Shown: positions 45,371 through 55,622, counted from the stretch's first letter. The stretch is 64,000 nucleotides of DNA from Mucilaginibacter ginsenosidivorax (GCF_007971525.1 NZ_CP042437.1:4278001-4342000), one strand, 5' to 3'. Notes: generated by a model from the sequence alone, not told the origin. Numbers and translations: made by a program.

Positions 45371-46459
45371 CTAAGGACGCAGAACCTTTTTTTTAACTGT
45401 ATCAGCTACCAACTCGTTTCGGACTATCCCACCCTCATTAACGGTTCGGAGAACAATATCCGCAGTAGTGTAACTACTAATAAGCTTTTTAATTTCCTTT
45501 AAGGTAACCGGCATAACAGTACCGTGCCGTGGTTTAAAATTCATGGTTACTTCTTTGTCTATAACCTTAAAGTTTTTTAAATCGGTCGATTTTGTAAACT
45601 GGTAACGGCCACTGGTATACATATCGTACATCAGGATAAATCCGCTGCCATCATTTAATTTAAAAGTGCCAGCCCCTTCAACCGGTAGCGTAGTTTGCTG
45701 AACGTATTGGTCACTTTGAAGCTCATATCCACTGGTTAAACTTTTGGAAACCGCAATCTTAATTCCCGGTACCCTATCTTCAGTTTTAAAGAACAAATAG
45801 TATTTATCATCGTTTTGTTCTATATCCCCATCTATGCAGGCCGCGTTATCCGGACTAAAGAATAGCTGTTTAGGCTCACCTTCAAAATCAGTAAAATTTT
45901 TATTGGCGTATATATAGTATATCTTATCCGGGTTACTGCCGTGCTTTAATGAAAAGTAAACCATATACTTTTTGGCAACATTGTCATATATGGTTTGAGG
46001 TGCCCATACCCGCAAAAGACTATCCTGATTTGGGAAACGTTTTTGAAAATTGATAGGGGATGAAGCCCAGTGGATGAGATCTTTTGATTTAAGTAACACC
46101 AGCCCGCGGTTAGCGTTCCATCCATTAGCAGAAACCATATCTGTTGCAACCATATAAAATGTTTTCCCGTCGGCACATCTCAGGATATGAGGGTCCCGAA
46201 CGCCGCCGGTTTCGCTGATAACCGAACTATTTATAACCGGTTCATTATGGTTTAATGCAAGATAGTGATATCCATCCATGCTGATTGCGAACCGGATGGC
46301 CTCTTCACTTTTCTGATTGCCGGTAAAGTAGGCAAATAAGTAGCCTTTATATCCCTGGTTAAAATTGTGTTTGCTTTTTTGCCCCAAGGCTGCAAACTGA
46401 CAATTGAGCGAGAAAAAAGCAATTAAAGCAATACTGATTTTAATTCTTATATGGTTCAT
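45371..46459 (-). CDS. GH43-family glycosidase
   Basis: The ATG at 46459 (MNHIRIKISIALIAFF) begins a signal peptide ending near ALGQ; six extra upstream codons are discarded. The product has 362 residues. The propeller carries base Asp89 (TGGVRDPHI), an Asp in IDGDIEQND and the acid Glu in PVEGAGTF. YLFAYFTGN and RVWAPQTIYD support the assignment. It would remove arabinofuranose or xylose decorations in the periplasm. It follows the GH35 gene on the same strand with a 125-base gap. Confidence 0.83.
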   Translation of the reverse strand: MNHIRIKISIALIAFFSLNCQFAALGQKSKHNFNQGYKGYLFAYFTGNQKSEEAIRFAISMDGYHYLALNHNEPVINSSVISETGGVRDPHILRCADGKTFYMVATDMVSANGWNANRGLVLLKSKDLIHWASSPINFQKRFPNQDSLLRVWAPQTIYDNVAKKYMVYFSLKHGSNPDKIYYIYANKNFTDFEGEPKQLFFSPDNAACIDGDIEQNDDKYYLFFKTEDRVPGIKIAVSKSLTSGYELQSDQYVQQTTLPVEGAGTFKLNDGSGFILMYDMYTSGRYQFTKSTDLKNFKVIDKEVTMNFKPRHGTVMPVTLKEIKKLISSYTTADIVLRTVNEGGIVRNELVADTVKKKVLRP

Positions 46460-46584
46460 GTTAAAATAAAAGGTCATCCTTTTTGCAAAAGCATTAGCCT
46501 GCAGTTAAAGTATATATGATTAGCCGCCCGACGATGTTGCCATCGGTAAGCATTTTTCAGAAGCGTTGCGAATAAAATGCCGGC

Positions 46585-48408
46585 TTATTGTAAACGATCT
46601 AAAATCGGTTTGTCCACCGCGGAAAGTTTTTGGCTTTGGGGTTTTAGCAGTTCAAAAACCAATACCTCATTTGTGCCGGTGTGCAACCATTCGCGTGGCA
46701 CATATAGCGTTTGTTGAGGGCCGGTGCGCCAGTATCTGCCTAAGTTATGTCCGTTAATCCAAACCATGCCCTTACCCCAATCGCTCATGTCCAGGTAGGT
46801 ATCGCCTAATGAGGCCAATGAAAAAACCCCCTTTTTCATAACTGGTGTGTTTGAACTTGCCAAACCAGGTTTAGGTTTGTAGCTCCCCGCAGTTTTTAAT
46901 GGCAAAGGGAAGTTTTGCCAACCTGTTATTTCATTATTTTGAAAAAATACCTTGCCAACAATTCCCTTTTTATTCTGTAACAGGTATTTACCAAAATTGA
47001 TACGACCCAGGTTTTCCACTAAAATATCCAATGTTACATTTCCAGCAGGCAAGCTCACACTAATACTATCTAACCCGGTACGGCGGTCAAGGTTTCCCAC
47101 CGTTTCCCCATTGATCATCACTACTGCGAAATCTCTGAGGTTTTTAACCTTTAATATACCGGATTTTCCTCCTGTAATCGTGGTTCGGTATAACATAAAA
47201 CCGTAATCAAGTTTCATATCCTCAAAGGTTAACGGATTTTGACTGTTCTTACTTTCAAGTTTTAAGTCGTCAAGTCCTGCCACATTATTAAGCTCAATTT
47301 GAGGTATTACGATGGTGGGCTTAACCGGTGGAACAGCAGGCAAATTAACGCCGGCGGGTAAATGTTTTTGAATTATGTTTCTAAAAGCCCAGAATTTGGG
47401 TGTTGCGTTTCCGGCTTCATCAAGTGGGGCATCGTAATCGTAGCTGCTTATTTGCGGTTCAAACGGGGATTTGTCATTATAATTGGCCCCATTCATAAAT
47501 CCCCTTGTTGTTCCGCCATGAAACATGTACATATTTATCGAAATGCCGGCTGAAAGTACAGAGTCTAAGCGCCCGGTATACTGTTCTGCCGGCACCGTAT
47601 GGTGTTTTGTGCCCCACCAGTCGAACCACGCCGGATACCACTCGGCAATATAATAAGGTCCTTTGCCATCGTGGTTTTGATTGATGAGATCCTTCACCTT
47701 CGCCGGGTTATCTAACCCATTTACCGCAGGCAGTAAACCTGGCAAATGTCCTTTCACCAGGTCAGCAGCCGGATCGCAGGTATATAACAGCCCGTCAAAT
47801 CCAGCGTCTTTAAACATTTTTTGGTTAATGGCCAGGTAATCTTTGTCAGAGCCGTATGACCCGTACTCATTTTCAATTTGTACCATCAGGATGTTGCCGC
47901 CATGATTTACCTGGTAGCGTGACAATCGCTTTCCTAATTCCTTAATGTACTTGTCATATTCGTTTAAATATTGTGGATTCTTACTCCTTACAACCAGGCC
48001 TTCTTCATTTTCCAGCCAATACGGATAGCCGCCAAATTCCCACTCGGCACATACATAAGGGCTTGGGCGCAAAATTACCCACAAACCTTCTTCCTGGGCT
48101 ATTTTAATAAATTCAACAATATCATTGTTGCCGGCAAAATCAAATTGCCCTTTTTGAGGCTCGTGCAGGTTCCAAAAAACATAGGTACCTATCGTGTTAA
48201 GTCCCATGGCCTTTGCCATTTTCATTCTATCGCGCCACGCCTCCCGTGGTATGCGTGGATAGTGTAATTCGCCCGAGATCATCTGGAAAGGCTTGCCATC
48301 TAACAGAAAGTCGTTATCGCCTAAAGTGAATTGATGTTTAGGTTGAGCTTTGACCAGGCCGCCCGTTAGCAAAATGGTTGCTGTCAAAAAAAGAATAAAT
48401 GATCTCAT
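46585..48408 (-). CDS. GH35 beta-galactosidase
   Basis: This is a 607-residue secreted enzyme with signal peptide MRSFILFLTATILLTGGLVKA. The barrel has the GELHYPRIPREAWRDRM and TYVFWNLHEPQKGQFDF blocks, acid/base Glu181 (QIENEYGSYG) and nucleophile Glu256 (YYIAEWYPAWFDWWG). A C-terminal galactose-binding-like domain ends with GMVWINGHNLGRYW and LVFELLKP. It would cut terminal beta-galactose, for example from galactosylated xyloglucan side chains. It lies 313 bases from the HTCS gene, with a candidate HTCS site in between. Confidence 0.94.
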   Translation of the reverse strand: MRSFILFLTATILLTGGLVKAQPKHQFTLGDNDFLLDGKPFQMISGELHYPRIPREAWRDRMKMAKAMGLNTIGTYVFWNLHEPQKGQFDFAGNNDIVEFIKIAQEEGLWVILRPSPYVCAEWEFGGYPYWLENEEGLVVRSKNPQYLNEYDKYIKELGKRLSRYQVNHGGNILMVQIENEYGSYGSDKDYLAINQKMFKDAGFDGLLYTCDPAADLVKGHLPGLLPAVNGLDNPAKVKDLINQNHDGKGPYYIAEWYPAWFDWWGTKHHTVPAEQYTGRLDSVLSAGISINMYMFHGGTTRGFMNGANYNDKSPFEPQISSYDYDAPLDEAGNATPKFWAFRNIIQKHLPAGVNLPAVPPVKPTIVIPQIELNNVAGLDDLKLESKNSQNPLTFEDMKLDYGFMLYRTTITGGKSGILKVKNLRDFAVVMINGETVGNLDRRTGLDSISVSLPAGNVTLDILVENLGRINFGKYLLQNKKGIVGKVFFQNNEITGWQNFPLPLKTAGSYKPKPGLASSNTPVMKKGVFSLASLGDTYLDMSDWGKGMVWINGHNLGRYWRTGPQQTLYVPREWLHTGTNEVLVFELLKPQSQKLSAVDKPILDRLQ

Positions 48409-48546
48409 TAAAAATAAATAAAGTATAATTGATTAGATAATTGGCACACTTTCTCAAATTGTATTAACGATGCGGTTAAACTTCACTAATACTTCAGGCC
48501 ATTGGCTGATGCCGCTAAAATGGATTTAAAATCAATTAATAAAAAG

Positions 48547-48576
48547 GGGGCTAACCAGCAAAATTGAAGGGGCAAA
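48547..48576 (+). promoter_or_regulatory. Candidate HTCS-binding direct repeat before GH35
   Basis: GGGGCTAACC at the left and GGGGCAAA at the right, first G to first G 22 bases apart. The 30-bp block matches 60732-60761 at 27 of 30 positions. It is 139 bases before the GH35 start and lies antisense to the gene, as do the other copies. Confidence 0.6.
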
Positions 48577-48721
48577 CCACTAAAAAAAGACCAGGGAAAT
48601 TATTTTCGTAAAGGTTTCTGCCGGCTAAAAAAAATATCATTGCACAATACCCAATACATTGCCAACTGAAGATTTTTTTAAGATTTCAGATAGGGACAAA
48701 ACCAAGTTGCTACTTACCAGT

Positions 48722-51700
48722 CTATTTTCTTTCGGCCACCTGGTTGACCATAGCGTTTTTGAAGTTTTTTCTGAATTTTTTAATGTATTCGGAGGGTTTT
48801 AAGTCGAACACTTTTTTAAACTGCTCACGAAAATATTTGATATCTTTTATTCCAACAGCATAAGCGGTTTCCAATATGTTTAAATCGCTATGTACAAATA
48901 GCTGGGCCGCTTTTCGCAACCTGATAGACCGTATAAAGCTATTTGCAGATTGCCCGGAAATCATTTTGATTTTTTTATAGATTCCGGAATAAGACATGTT
49001 TAATTCGGAGGCTAAGGATTGCAGGTTAAAATCCGGATCGGTGATATGATCCTCAACAATCCGGATGCAGGAATCCAGGAACCGTTTGTACTCTATCGAG
49101 ATGCTGTGGGGGTTGGTGTTCAGGGTAATTTCATTATAAAAATATTGCTGAAGGGTATTCCTGCTCCTTAGCAGTCCATTCACCTTTGCTTTCAGGATAT
49201 CTTTGTCAAAAGGTTTTCCGATATAATCATCAGCGCCACCTTCAATGCCTTTTAACTTTATCTCATTTGATGCACTGGCCGTTAAAAGAATTACCGGAAC
49301 GTGTGAAGTTGCCATATTTCCTTTAATGGCCGCACAAACCTCTATGCCTGTAATACCCTGCATCATTACATCACATATAACAATATCCGGCCATTGTTCA
49401 TTTATTATTTTTATGCCGTCTTCGCCGCCCGACGCAACAAGAACGTTGTATTCAAGTTTGAAAATCTGACGGAGGTATTCTCTCATATCCTCATGATCAT
49501 CAATGATTAATAACGTTTTGAAGTCAGACAGTGATTGTTCTTCAACCGGGTCTGCTGCCAACACTATATCATTGGCGGTAGTTTCAGAATCAATCAACTC
49601 TTTCAAAAACTCGGAAGTAACTGCTGGTTGCTCTAAAATAACCGGGTCTTTAACGTGCGAACTACCTTTTTTAAAAGTGATGGTGAACGATGTACCCTTC
49701 CCAATCTGACTTTGGTATTCAACTGTTCCGGCCTGGCGTTCTACAAAGTTTTTGACAAGGTACAATCCAAGCCCAAATCCTCCGGTTGGTGTGCTGGTTA
49801 AATCGGATACCTGGTAAAAACGACTAAAAAGTTTATCACCCACTTCGGGTGGGATTCCACATCCATTGTCTTCGACAATTATTGACACCACTTGCTCAGT
49901 TTCTTCTATAGAGATGCGAATCTTCCCATGCTTCGCAGTAAACTTTATAGCATTCGAGAGGAGATTAAATAACACTATTTCTGTTTTTTCTCTATCTACA
50001 TAAATATTCAGGCAATCGGCCGATGATATGAATTCAAGATGAATTTGTTTCCTTTTCGCCTCGTGTACAAAACATAAATAAACCTCCTTACATAAATCGA
50101 CAATGTTAACATTGCTTATTTTAAGCTGATCGGATTCTGATTCGGCCTTTTTGAAAAGAAGCAACTGATCTACCAGGCCTAATAGCCGGCGCGCGTTTCT
50201 GTAAACAATGGTTAAACTGGAGGCATCCATAGCCTTCTTTTCGTTAAACAAGAGCTCCTTAACAGGGTTAATGATCAATGTTAATGGCGTCCTGAACTCA
50301 TGAGAAATATTGGTAAAAAAAGCAAGTTTTCGTTCGCTTAGTTCCTTTTCTTTTTCGCTTTCATAATGTGCAATCTGAATTTCATATTTTAATTTGGACT
50401 GATGATCCCTGTATAACAGGTACAAATAAACCAACCCTGCAAAAAATATGGTGTAAATTGTATACGCCCACCAGGTTTGATACCATGGTGGAGAAATAAT
50501 TATGATTAAGGATTTGGGCGTTCTGTTCCACACGCCGTCATTGTTACTTGCAATTACTTTAAATGTATAGGTTCCCGGATTAAGATTGGTGTAGGTAACC
50601 TTTCGCTGGCTGCCGTTAAAATTCCATTTCTCGTCAAAGCCTTCTAACTTATACCGGTAAACATTTTTCTCGGAATGGGTATAATTAAGTGAAACAAATT
50701 CAATTGAAAATACATTTTGGTCGTAATTAAGCGATGCCGTATCAGCCAAACTAACCGGCTTTTTCAATGGCGAATTGTTACCCGGTTTTACAGATTTATT
50801 AAAAACCTGAAAATCGGATAAGTAAATCGGGGGAACCTTATTATTAAGCTTGATTTTTGACGGTTCGAAAACAACTACACCAGAATTTCCGCCTAAATAA
50901 ATCTGCCCATTTGCAGACTTGTAAATAAGCGAGTGGGAAAATACGCCGTCGCCTTCATCAAAATTGGTAACAGTTAATGTTTGGGGAGTAAATTTTGATA
51001 TTCCCGTAGCCGAGTTAATCCAAAGATTTCCAAAGCTATCTTCAACAAGGTTATTGAAAACATTGCTTGCAAATCCGTCTTTGCTTGAGTAAACAATAAA
51101 AGCATCATTTTCCGGGACATACTTATTCAGGCCCGCGGCTGTGCAAATCCAAATATTCTTTTTACTATCCTCAAATATACAATGTACAATATTATTGCTG
51201 AGGCTACCGGCATTTTTGTCGTTATAAGCATAATGATGAAAAATACCCGTTTTTTGGTCAAAACGATCAACCCCATTTCCGTTCGTTCCAATCCACACAT
51301 TGCCTTTTTTATCTTTTAAAAGATTATAAATGTGGTTGCTGGCAATTGAATTAGGGTTTTTATCATCGTTATAATAATGTTTGAATTGCTGTTTTTCTTC
51401 GTTGTATATCTTAAGCCCGGCATCTGTAGCGAGCCAGTATTCATGGGGCCTTACTTCAAGAATATCCCTGAAAACATCTTCATTAAAAAAATTGCTCAGG
51501 GCCGAATGATGAAAGTGGTGTATAAACCGGTTGTTCTTAACGTCAAACTTATCAAAGCCATTTTCGGTAGCGGCCCATAATACACCATCATTATCTAAAT
51601 ATATTTTGCCAACCTGGTTGCTGCTGATACTTGACGGATCATTTGTGTGATTAAATAGCTTTGTGGTTTTCTTTATTAAATCAAACTGATAAAGTCCGTT

Positions 51701-52828
51701 GTTTGTTGCCAGCCACAACATGTTGCCTTGTAGCAGCATGCTTTTTGCTTCGCGCGGTTTAATTGATAATGGAATGAAAAGGAATTTATATTGTGTAAAA
51801 TCCACTTTTGTTAAGGCATCTTTACCGCACAGCCACATAATCCCGGTGTGATCATTGTAAACGTAGCCATCGGCTGTACTGTTAGCATCGCCAATTTTAT
51901 GCCATTGGCCATTGCCCTTATTTATAAAGTAAAACCCGGCGTTGCTTCCGGCAACTAAGGTGGAGTCGTTAGCATTATCGATGCTAAAAACGCCTATATT
52001 AAGATTGTCATGACTTGGAAATGCGGTATATTGTTGAATTTTAGGATCAAAACAGAAAAGGCCGCTCCAATAGGTACCAACCCAAATACAATCTTTTTTT
52101 TGATCGTAGAAAAGGCTCCAGATATCATTAGGACTTTTTTTATGCAAAGGTTCAGGTTGCGGATAATTGGTAAAGCGTTTGCCAACCTTATCAAACTTGT
52201 TCAGCCCGCCATTCCAGTTGCCCAGCCAAAGATTTTTGTTATTATCTTCAACAATGGCGTTTACCGACTTTCCTTTTATCGAAAACTTGTTTTGTGAGTT
52301 AGGTTTATAGGTAATAAATGATCGGCTGCTTGCCGCAAATTGGTCAAAACCATCATCTGTTCCTATCCAGATAGTTCCTTCGCTATCGCATAAGATCGAA
52401 AAAATCTTGTTGTTACTTATTGATTGTTTGATGTTATCGCTATGATAAAACCGTTCAAATTTTTCGGTGTTGGCATCTAAAACATTTAAGCCGTCCATCG
52501 TCCCGACCCATATGTTGCCGTTTTTATCTTCGGCAAGCGCATTAATATAATTTGAACTTATACTTGTGGTGTTTCCCGGAATGTTCACTAGGTTTTCAAA
52601 GGAATAGCCATCAAACTTACAAAGGCCATTGTCGGTTCCTATCCACATGTAGCCGCGCCTGTCTTTAAGTGCTACGGTTACATTTTCGGATGGTAGCCCG
52701 TCGTGCGTATTATATGATTTTAAGGCAAAATTCTTGATGTCGTTGGTTGGAGAGGTAGGTAGGGTTTGTGCATTTAGGCCGGTTACACACAAAAAATTAA
52801 TGATGAAGAACAAGACAGCTTTATACAT
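48722..52828 (-). CDS. Hybrid two-component system sensor-regulator (HTCS)
   Basis: This is a 1368-residue one-protein signalling system. After a signal peptide (MYKAVLFFIINFLCVTGLNA) come two seven-bladed propellers of Reg_prop repeats (about 40-670; recurring DNIWVGT-like WIGTDNGLCKFD), a Y_Y_Y domain (about 690-775), a membrane helix (about 790-812), HisKA with FFTNISHEFRTPLTL (about 840-905), HATPase with NLLSNAIKFTA and GFGLGLYLVKNF (about 945-1060), a receiver with LLIIDDHEDM and VICDVMMQG (about 1110-1225), and an AraC helix-turn-helix (about 1260-1360). It senses a periplasmic oligosaccharide and activates the locus, most likely the neighbouring GH31/GH43/GH35/GH5/SusCD genes. Confidence 0.96.
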   Translation of the reverse strand: MYKAVLFFIINFLCVTGLNAQTLPTSPTNDIKNFALKSYNTHDGLPSENVTVALKDRRGYMWIGTDNGLCKFDGYSFENLVNIPGNTTSISSNYINALAEDKNGNIWVGTMDGLNVLDANTEKFERFYHSDNIKQSISNNKIFSILCDSEGTIWIGTDDGFDQFAASSRSFITYKPNSQNKFSIKGKSVNAIVEDNNKNLWLGNWNGGLNKFDKVGKRFTNYPQPEPLHKKSPNDIWSLFYDQKKDCIWVGTYWSGLFCFDPKIQQYTAFPSHDNLNIGVFSIDNANDSTLVAGSNAGFYFINKGNGQWHKIGDANSTADGYVYNDHTGIMWLCGKDALTKVDFTQYKFLFIPLSIKPREAKSMLLQGNMLWLATNNGLYQFDLIKKTTKLFNHTNDPSSISSNQVGKIYLDNDGVLWAATENGFDKFDVKNNRFIHHFHHSALSNFFNEDVFRDILEVRPHEYWLATDAGLKIYNEEKQQFKHYYNDDKNPNSIASNHIYNLLKDKKGNVWIGTNGNGVDRFDQKTGIFHHYAYNDKNAGSLSNNIVHCIFEDSKKNIWICTAAGLNKYVPENDAFIVYSSKDGFASNVFNNLVEDSFGNLWINSATGISKFTPQTLTVTNFDEGDGVFSHSLIYKSANGQIYLGGNSGVVVFEPSKIKLNNKVPPIYLSDFQVFNKSVKPGNNSPLKKPVSLADTASLNYDQNVFSIEFVSLNYTHSEKNVYRYKLEGFDEKWNFNGSQRKVTYTNLNPGTYTFKVIASNNDGVWNRTPKSLIIIISPPWYQTWWAYTIYTIFFAGLVYLYLLYRDHQSKLKYEIQIAHYESEKEKELSERKLAFFTNISHEFRTPLTLIINPVKELLFNEKKAMDASSLTIVYRNARRLLGLVDQLLLFKKAESESDQLKISNVNIVDLCKEVYLCFVHEAKRKQIHLEFISSADCLNIYVDREKTEIVLFNLLSNAIKFTAKHGKIRISIEETEQVVSIIVEDNGCGIPPEVGDKLFSRFYQVSDLTSTPTGGFGLGLYLVKNFVERQAGTVEYQSQIGKGTSFTITFKKGSSHVKDPVILEQPAVTSEFLKELIDSETTANDIVLAADPVEEQSLSDFKTLLIIDDHEDMREYLRQIFKLEYNVLVASGGEDGIKIINEQWPDIVICDVMMQGITGIEVCAAIKGNMATSHVPVILLTASASNEIKLKGIEGGADDYIGKPFDKDILKAKVNGLLRSRNTLQQYFYNEITLNTNPHSISIEYKRFLDSCIRIVEDHITDPDFNLQSLASELNMSYSGIYKKIKMISGQSANSFIRSIRLRKAAQLFVHSDLNILETAYAVGIKDIKYFREQFKKVFDLKPSEYIKKFRKNFKNAMVNQVAERK

Positions 52829-52860
52829 AAATCCGTTTCACTTTTAATTAGATAAATACT

Positions 52861-52881
52861 ATACCGGTTTATTGCCGGTAT
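52861..52881. promoter_or_regulatory. Perfect hairpin in the HTCS leader
   Basis: ATACCGG (52861-52867), seven bases, CCGGTAT (52875-52881). It is 33 bases before the HTCS start, so it would lie in the 5' leader or be an operator. The 7-base spacer equals that of the TTGT/ACA sites but the half-site differs. Confidence 0.5.
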
Positions 52882-52940
52882 TTTGCGCCAGAACAAAATC
52901 AGCTTCACAACCTTGTTTAATAGGTCATTTAATATAAATA

Positions 52941-52960
52941 TTGTATTTAGTACACTTATT
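52941..52960. promoter_or_regulatory. Candidate AraR operator in the HTCS/GH5 intergenic region, site 1
   Basis: TTGT (52941-52944), seven bases, ACAC (52952-52955) followed by TTATT. The right half equals those upstream of araB and GH51. It is 113 bases before the HTCS start. Confidence 0.5.
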
Positions 52961-53203
52961 ATACATAAGCGGGCCCGACTCCGGCCAAGTGCAGAACACA
53001 GACCGTTGACATATTAAAAGCGCAGGTGTAAGGCCGAAGTGTTAAATCTTTATTTGATACACGTCTTTCCTTAGCGGTGATAAGATCAAATTTTATTTGA
53101 CCAGGATTGAATGATCTATCGGTGCTTTTAAATTTATAGCCGAACCTTTCGTATAACGTGAAACATTAAGTTTATATGGCACTCAAATTTAAATAAATAT
53201 TAA

Positions 53204-53221
53204 TTGTATTTATAACAATAA
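53204..53221. promoter_or_regulatory. Candidate AraR operator in the HTCS/GH5 intergenic region, site 2
   Basis: TTGT, seven bases, ACAAT, giving ATTGT/ACAAT arms in an AT-rich setting. AT composition makes chance occurrence more likely here than at the other sites. Confidence 0.4.
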
Positions 53222-53335
53222 TTTAAACGCATATCATCTGAAAGGCGGTACCTTTTTCGCATTGATGAGGCAAAAAAGAATTAATGAAATGGAAATAAGT
53301 TGAGCTATTGCCTTAAAAATCAATTGAAATGACAC

Positions 53336-53365
53336 TTTATCCCCGCAATATTGAGGCTTTGCCCC
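53336..53365 (-). promoter_or_regulatory. Candidate HTCS-binding direct repeat before GH5
   Basis: On the minus strand GGGGCAAA begins at 53365 and a second half GGGGATAAA begins 21 bases further. It is antisense to the GH5 gene 339 bases downstream, the same relation as the copies at GH35 and SusC. It is a weaker match than those two. The rest of the 52829-53703 gap holds no convincing gene. Confidence 0.45.
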
Positions 53366-53703
53366 TTTTCAATACATCCTTTTAATGGGACATTTAGATT
53401 AAACCATATAAACACGGATTTCCTATTTCCATCATTACTTACAGCCCCTTTTGCCGGCTAACCAGATTGCTGACGGTAGCATCCGGCAGCGGTTGATGAA
53501 TAGTTATTGGTTCGGGAAATCTGAATTTTTTAACACGTTTACCATGAAAATATTAAAACTGTTGCTGCATATTCATTTGGTTGTTTTGCGGTTGGCCGAT
53601 GTTGTTACTTGTTTTGTGCCCACGCCGGGAAGATCTCCTCCATGTTTAAAAACAAAACCAATTGATTGTAAAGACTGATTATTTAACATTTAATATAAAA
53701 CTT

Positions 53704-55173
53704 ATGAGAAAAAAATTAACCACCCGGGTACTATGCTGCCTGTTAGCCGTTATTACGGGCTGTTCAAAAAACACCATTCAAAAGAACCCTGATATCTCGG
53801 GCTTATCTACTAAGAAAAGCCTTGCCCTTTCAACTACCAACACCAATGGCTTTCGTGGTATAAACTGGGCCGACCCTAACGGTAACGAGGGCGATGGAAG
53901 GGTTGTATTACCCAGCGGCATGACAACATCGCTCACCGCTACCCAGGCTGCTGCTTTAGCCACCAGTATTTCAAGCGCAGTTAAAATAAGCGGCGGTACC
54001 ACCATCAGGATGCCCATAAACCCATGGACGGCTTCAAGTTCCACCTATTGGCCGGTGTACCAGGCTGCAATTAATGCAATTGTATCCAATGGTTGCAAGG
54101 TTATACTTTGCTACTGGCCTGTAGGCGTGCATCATGTACCTGATACTTCGCAATGGACCACCATGTGGACAACTGTAAATAATGTTTATAAAAACAACAC
54201 ATCTGTTTTGTATGAACCTATAAATGAACCTGTGGACTATTCAAGTACCGATTTAAATAATTTGTATGCCGGTTTCCTGACCACATTTAGCACTGCAGAC
54301 GGGAAATGCATTCTGGATGGTACCGGTTACGCAGCTGATGTAACTGCGGTTGGCGCCGATTCAAGATTGGCTAATCAATACCTGGGCCTGCACTGCTACT
54401 GGTGGTTCTGGGGCTCCTATAATGTTTGGTCAAGCTACTACAATATCATGTCGGCCAGAACAGGTTCCTATGCCTCACGCACTGTAGTAACAGAAGTTGG
54501 TATAGAAACATTCAGGAATATGAGTTTCTGGTGGCAATGGGATACCGGTGTATATGTTGATCAGGCATTTTTAACCGGGGCGCTTGCTTATGCCAAAGAT
54601 AATTCAATGGGAACAATAGCATGGTCGGGCGTTAATGATATAGATACCTACCGGTGGTACCAGGCTAATAACAACCTTGTTGAAGTTAGCCCCGGCACAG
54701 CAAATATGTTCAGGTGGTCATGGAAGCTTACTGCATCGCCTGTATGGTTGGGCCCTATTGCAGATGGCCGGTACAAACTACAAAATCGGGCATCGGGCCT
54801 GATGCTTGATAATTTAGGCAGTACAACCGATGGTGCTACCGTAGCACAATGGGCATCAGGAACAAGTGCCAACCAGAAATGGAATATCAGCTATACCGCC
54901 GGTTATTATACGTTAAGCTGCGTAACCGGTAAAGAATGCCTGGATACCGGGGGTAATACCGCCGATGGATCGTCAGTTGAACAATATACAGTAGGCACCA
55001 GTAATAACCAGCGCTGGTCAATAGTTTCGGCCGGAGGCGGTTACTATAAGATAGTTAACCTGGCTACAGGCAAATGCCTTGATACAGGAGGTTTAACTGC
55101 CAATGGCTCTGTTATGCAACAGTGGACGAGCGGCACAAGCTATAACCAGCAATGGACGCTTATAGCTCAGTAA
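53704..55173 (+). CDS. GH5 family glycosidase with C-terminal ricin-type lectin, lipoprotein
   Basis: The ATG at 53704 is chosen because it gives a lipoprotein signal (Cys20, LLAVITGC); 14 upstream codons are discarded. It has 489 residues. The GH5 barrel (about 45-350) has acid/base Glu175 (YEPINEPVDY) and nucleophile Glu264 (VVTEVGIETF). Residues 363-489 form a ricin B-type beta-trefoil with three QxW repeats (NQKW, NQRW, NQQW). It would cut a beta-linked backbone (glucan, xyloglucan or mannan) at the cell surface. The lectin may hold galactose- or arabinose-bearing side chains. It faces away from HTCS and is convergent with SusD. Confidence 0.88.
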   Translation: MRKKLTTRVLCCLLAVITGCSKNTIQKNPDISGLSTKKSLALSTTNTNGFRGINWADPNGNEGDGRVVLPSGMTTSLTATQAAALATSISSAVKISGGTTIRMPINPWTASSSTYWPVYQAAINAIVSNGCKVILCYWPVGVHHVPDTSQWTTMWTTVNNVYKNNTSVLYEPINEPVDYSSTDLNNLYAGFLTTFSTADGKCILDGTGYAADVTAVGADSRLANQYLGLHCYWWFWGSYNVWSSYYNIMSARTGSYASRTVVTEVGIETFRNMSFWWQWDTGVYVDQAFLTGALAYAKDNSMGTIAWSGVNDIDTYRWYQANNNLVEVSPGTANMFRWSWKLTASPVWLGPIADGRYKLQNRASGLMLDNLGSTTDGATVAQWASGTSANQKWNISYTAGYYTLSCVTGKECLDTGGNTADGSSVEQYTVGTSNNQRWSIVSAGGGYYKIVNLATGKCLDTGGLTANGSVMQQWTSGTSYNQQWTLIAQ

Positions 55174-55211
55174 AAACATTATAAATTAAGATAAGAAACA
55201 CTACATCTGGG

Positions 55212-55245
55212 AGGCTGCCTTAAAAGGGCAGCCTTTTTTATTTTA
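55212..55245 (+). terminator. Intrinsic terminator after GH5
   Basis: AGGCTGCC (55212-55219) and GGCAGCCT (55227-55234) form a stem with a 7-base loop followed by a T-rich tail. It is 39 bases after the GH5 stop. Confidence 0.88.
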
Positions 55246-55576
55246 CGATTTGTTCCTGATAGTAACTGGTAACTGAAAATTCGCAAAGCAGTGTATTCAT
55301 CAATATAAAAGAATTGAAATTAAAATCGGGCAGATTGCTTTAACTCATCGTTTCCACAAAAGGGCATCTTAATCTTAAGTAACGCTTATAAAGCCGGCAA
55401 AAGAAATTAAAAGCTGCATCATAGGGAATGCAGCACTTACGCAAAGCAACCTAAATACAGGAAAAACATACATCTTTTGCGGCATCATGGGAGTAAGTGC
55501 TTTGCTGCAATACTGCTGATATTATGGCAGCTGCGAAATTTCAAAAACGTGTACAAAGCAGATATATCGTATTTAA
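55246..55576. other. Convergent intergenic region
   Basis: This spacer between two convergent genes has an imperfect long-range inverted repeat (GCACTTAC near 55431, GTAAGTGC near 55495, with GCAGC/GCTGC outside). No open frame of note. It may hold an old repeat element. Confidence 0.35.
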
Positions 55577-55622
55577 AAATAAAACCCCCGATATGCCGCT
55601 ATGCGCGGTTCTATCGGGGGTT
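55571..55622 (-). terminator. Intrinsic terminator after SusD
   Basis: AACCCCCGATA (55583-55593) and TATCGGGGGTT (55612-55622) form an 11-bp stem with an 18-base loop. On the minus strand the stem runs into TTTTATTTTT. It is 56 bases after the SusD stop. Confidence 0.88.

Noticed and set aside
53451..53678. 75-codon frame upstream of GH5
   Set aside because: It contains a hydrophobic piece but no coherent signal peptide or domain, and lies in the promoter region of the GH5 gene.
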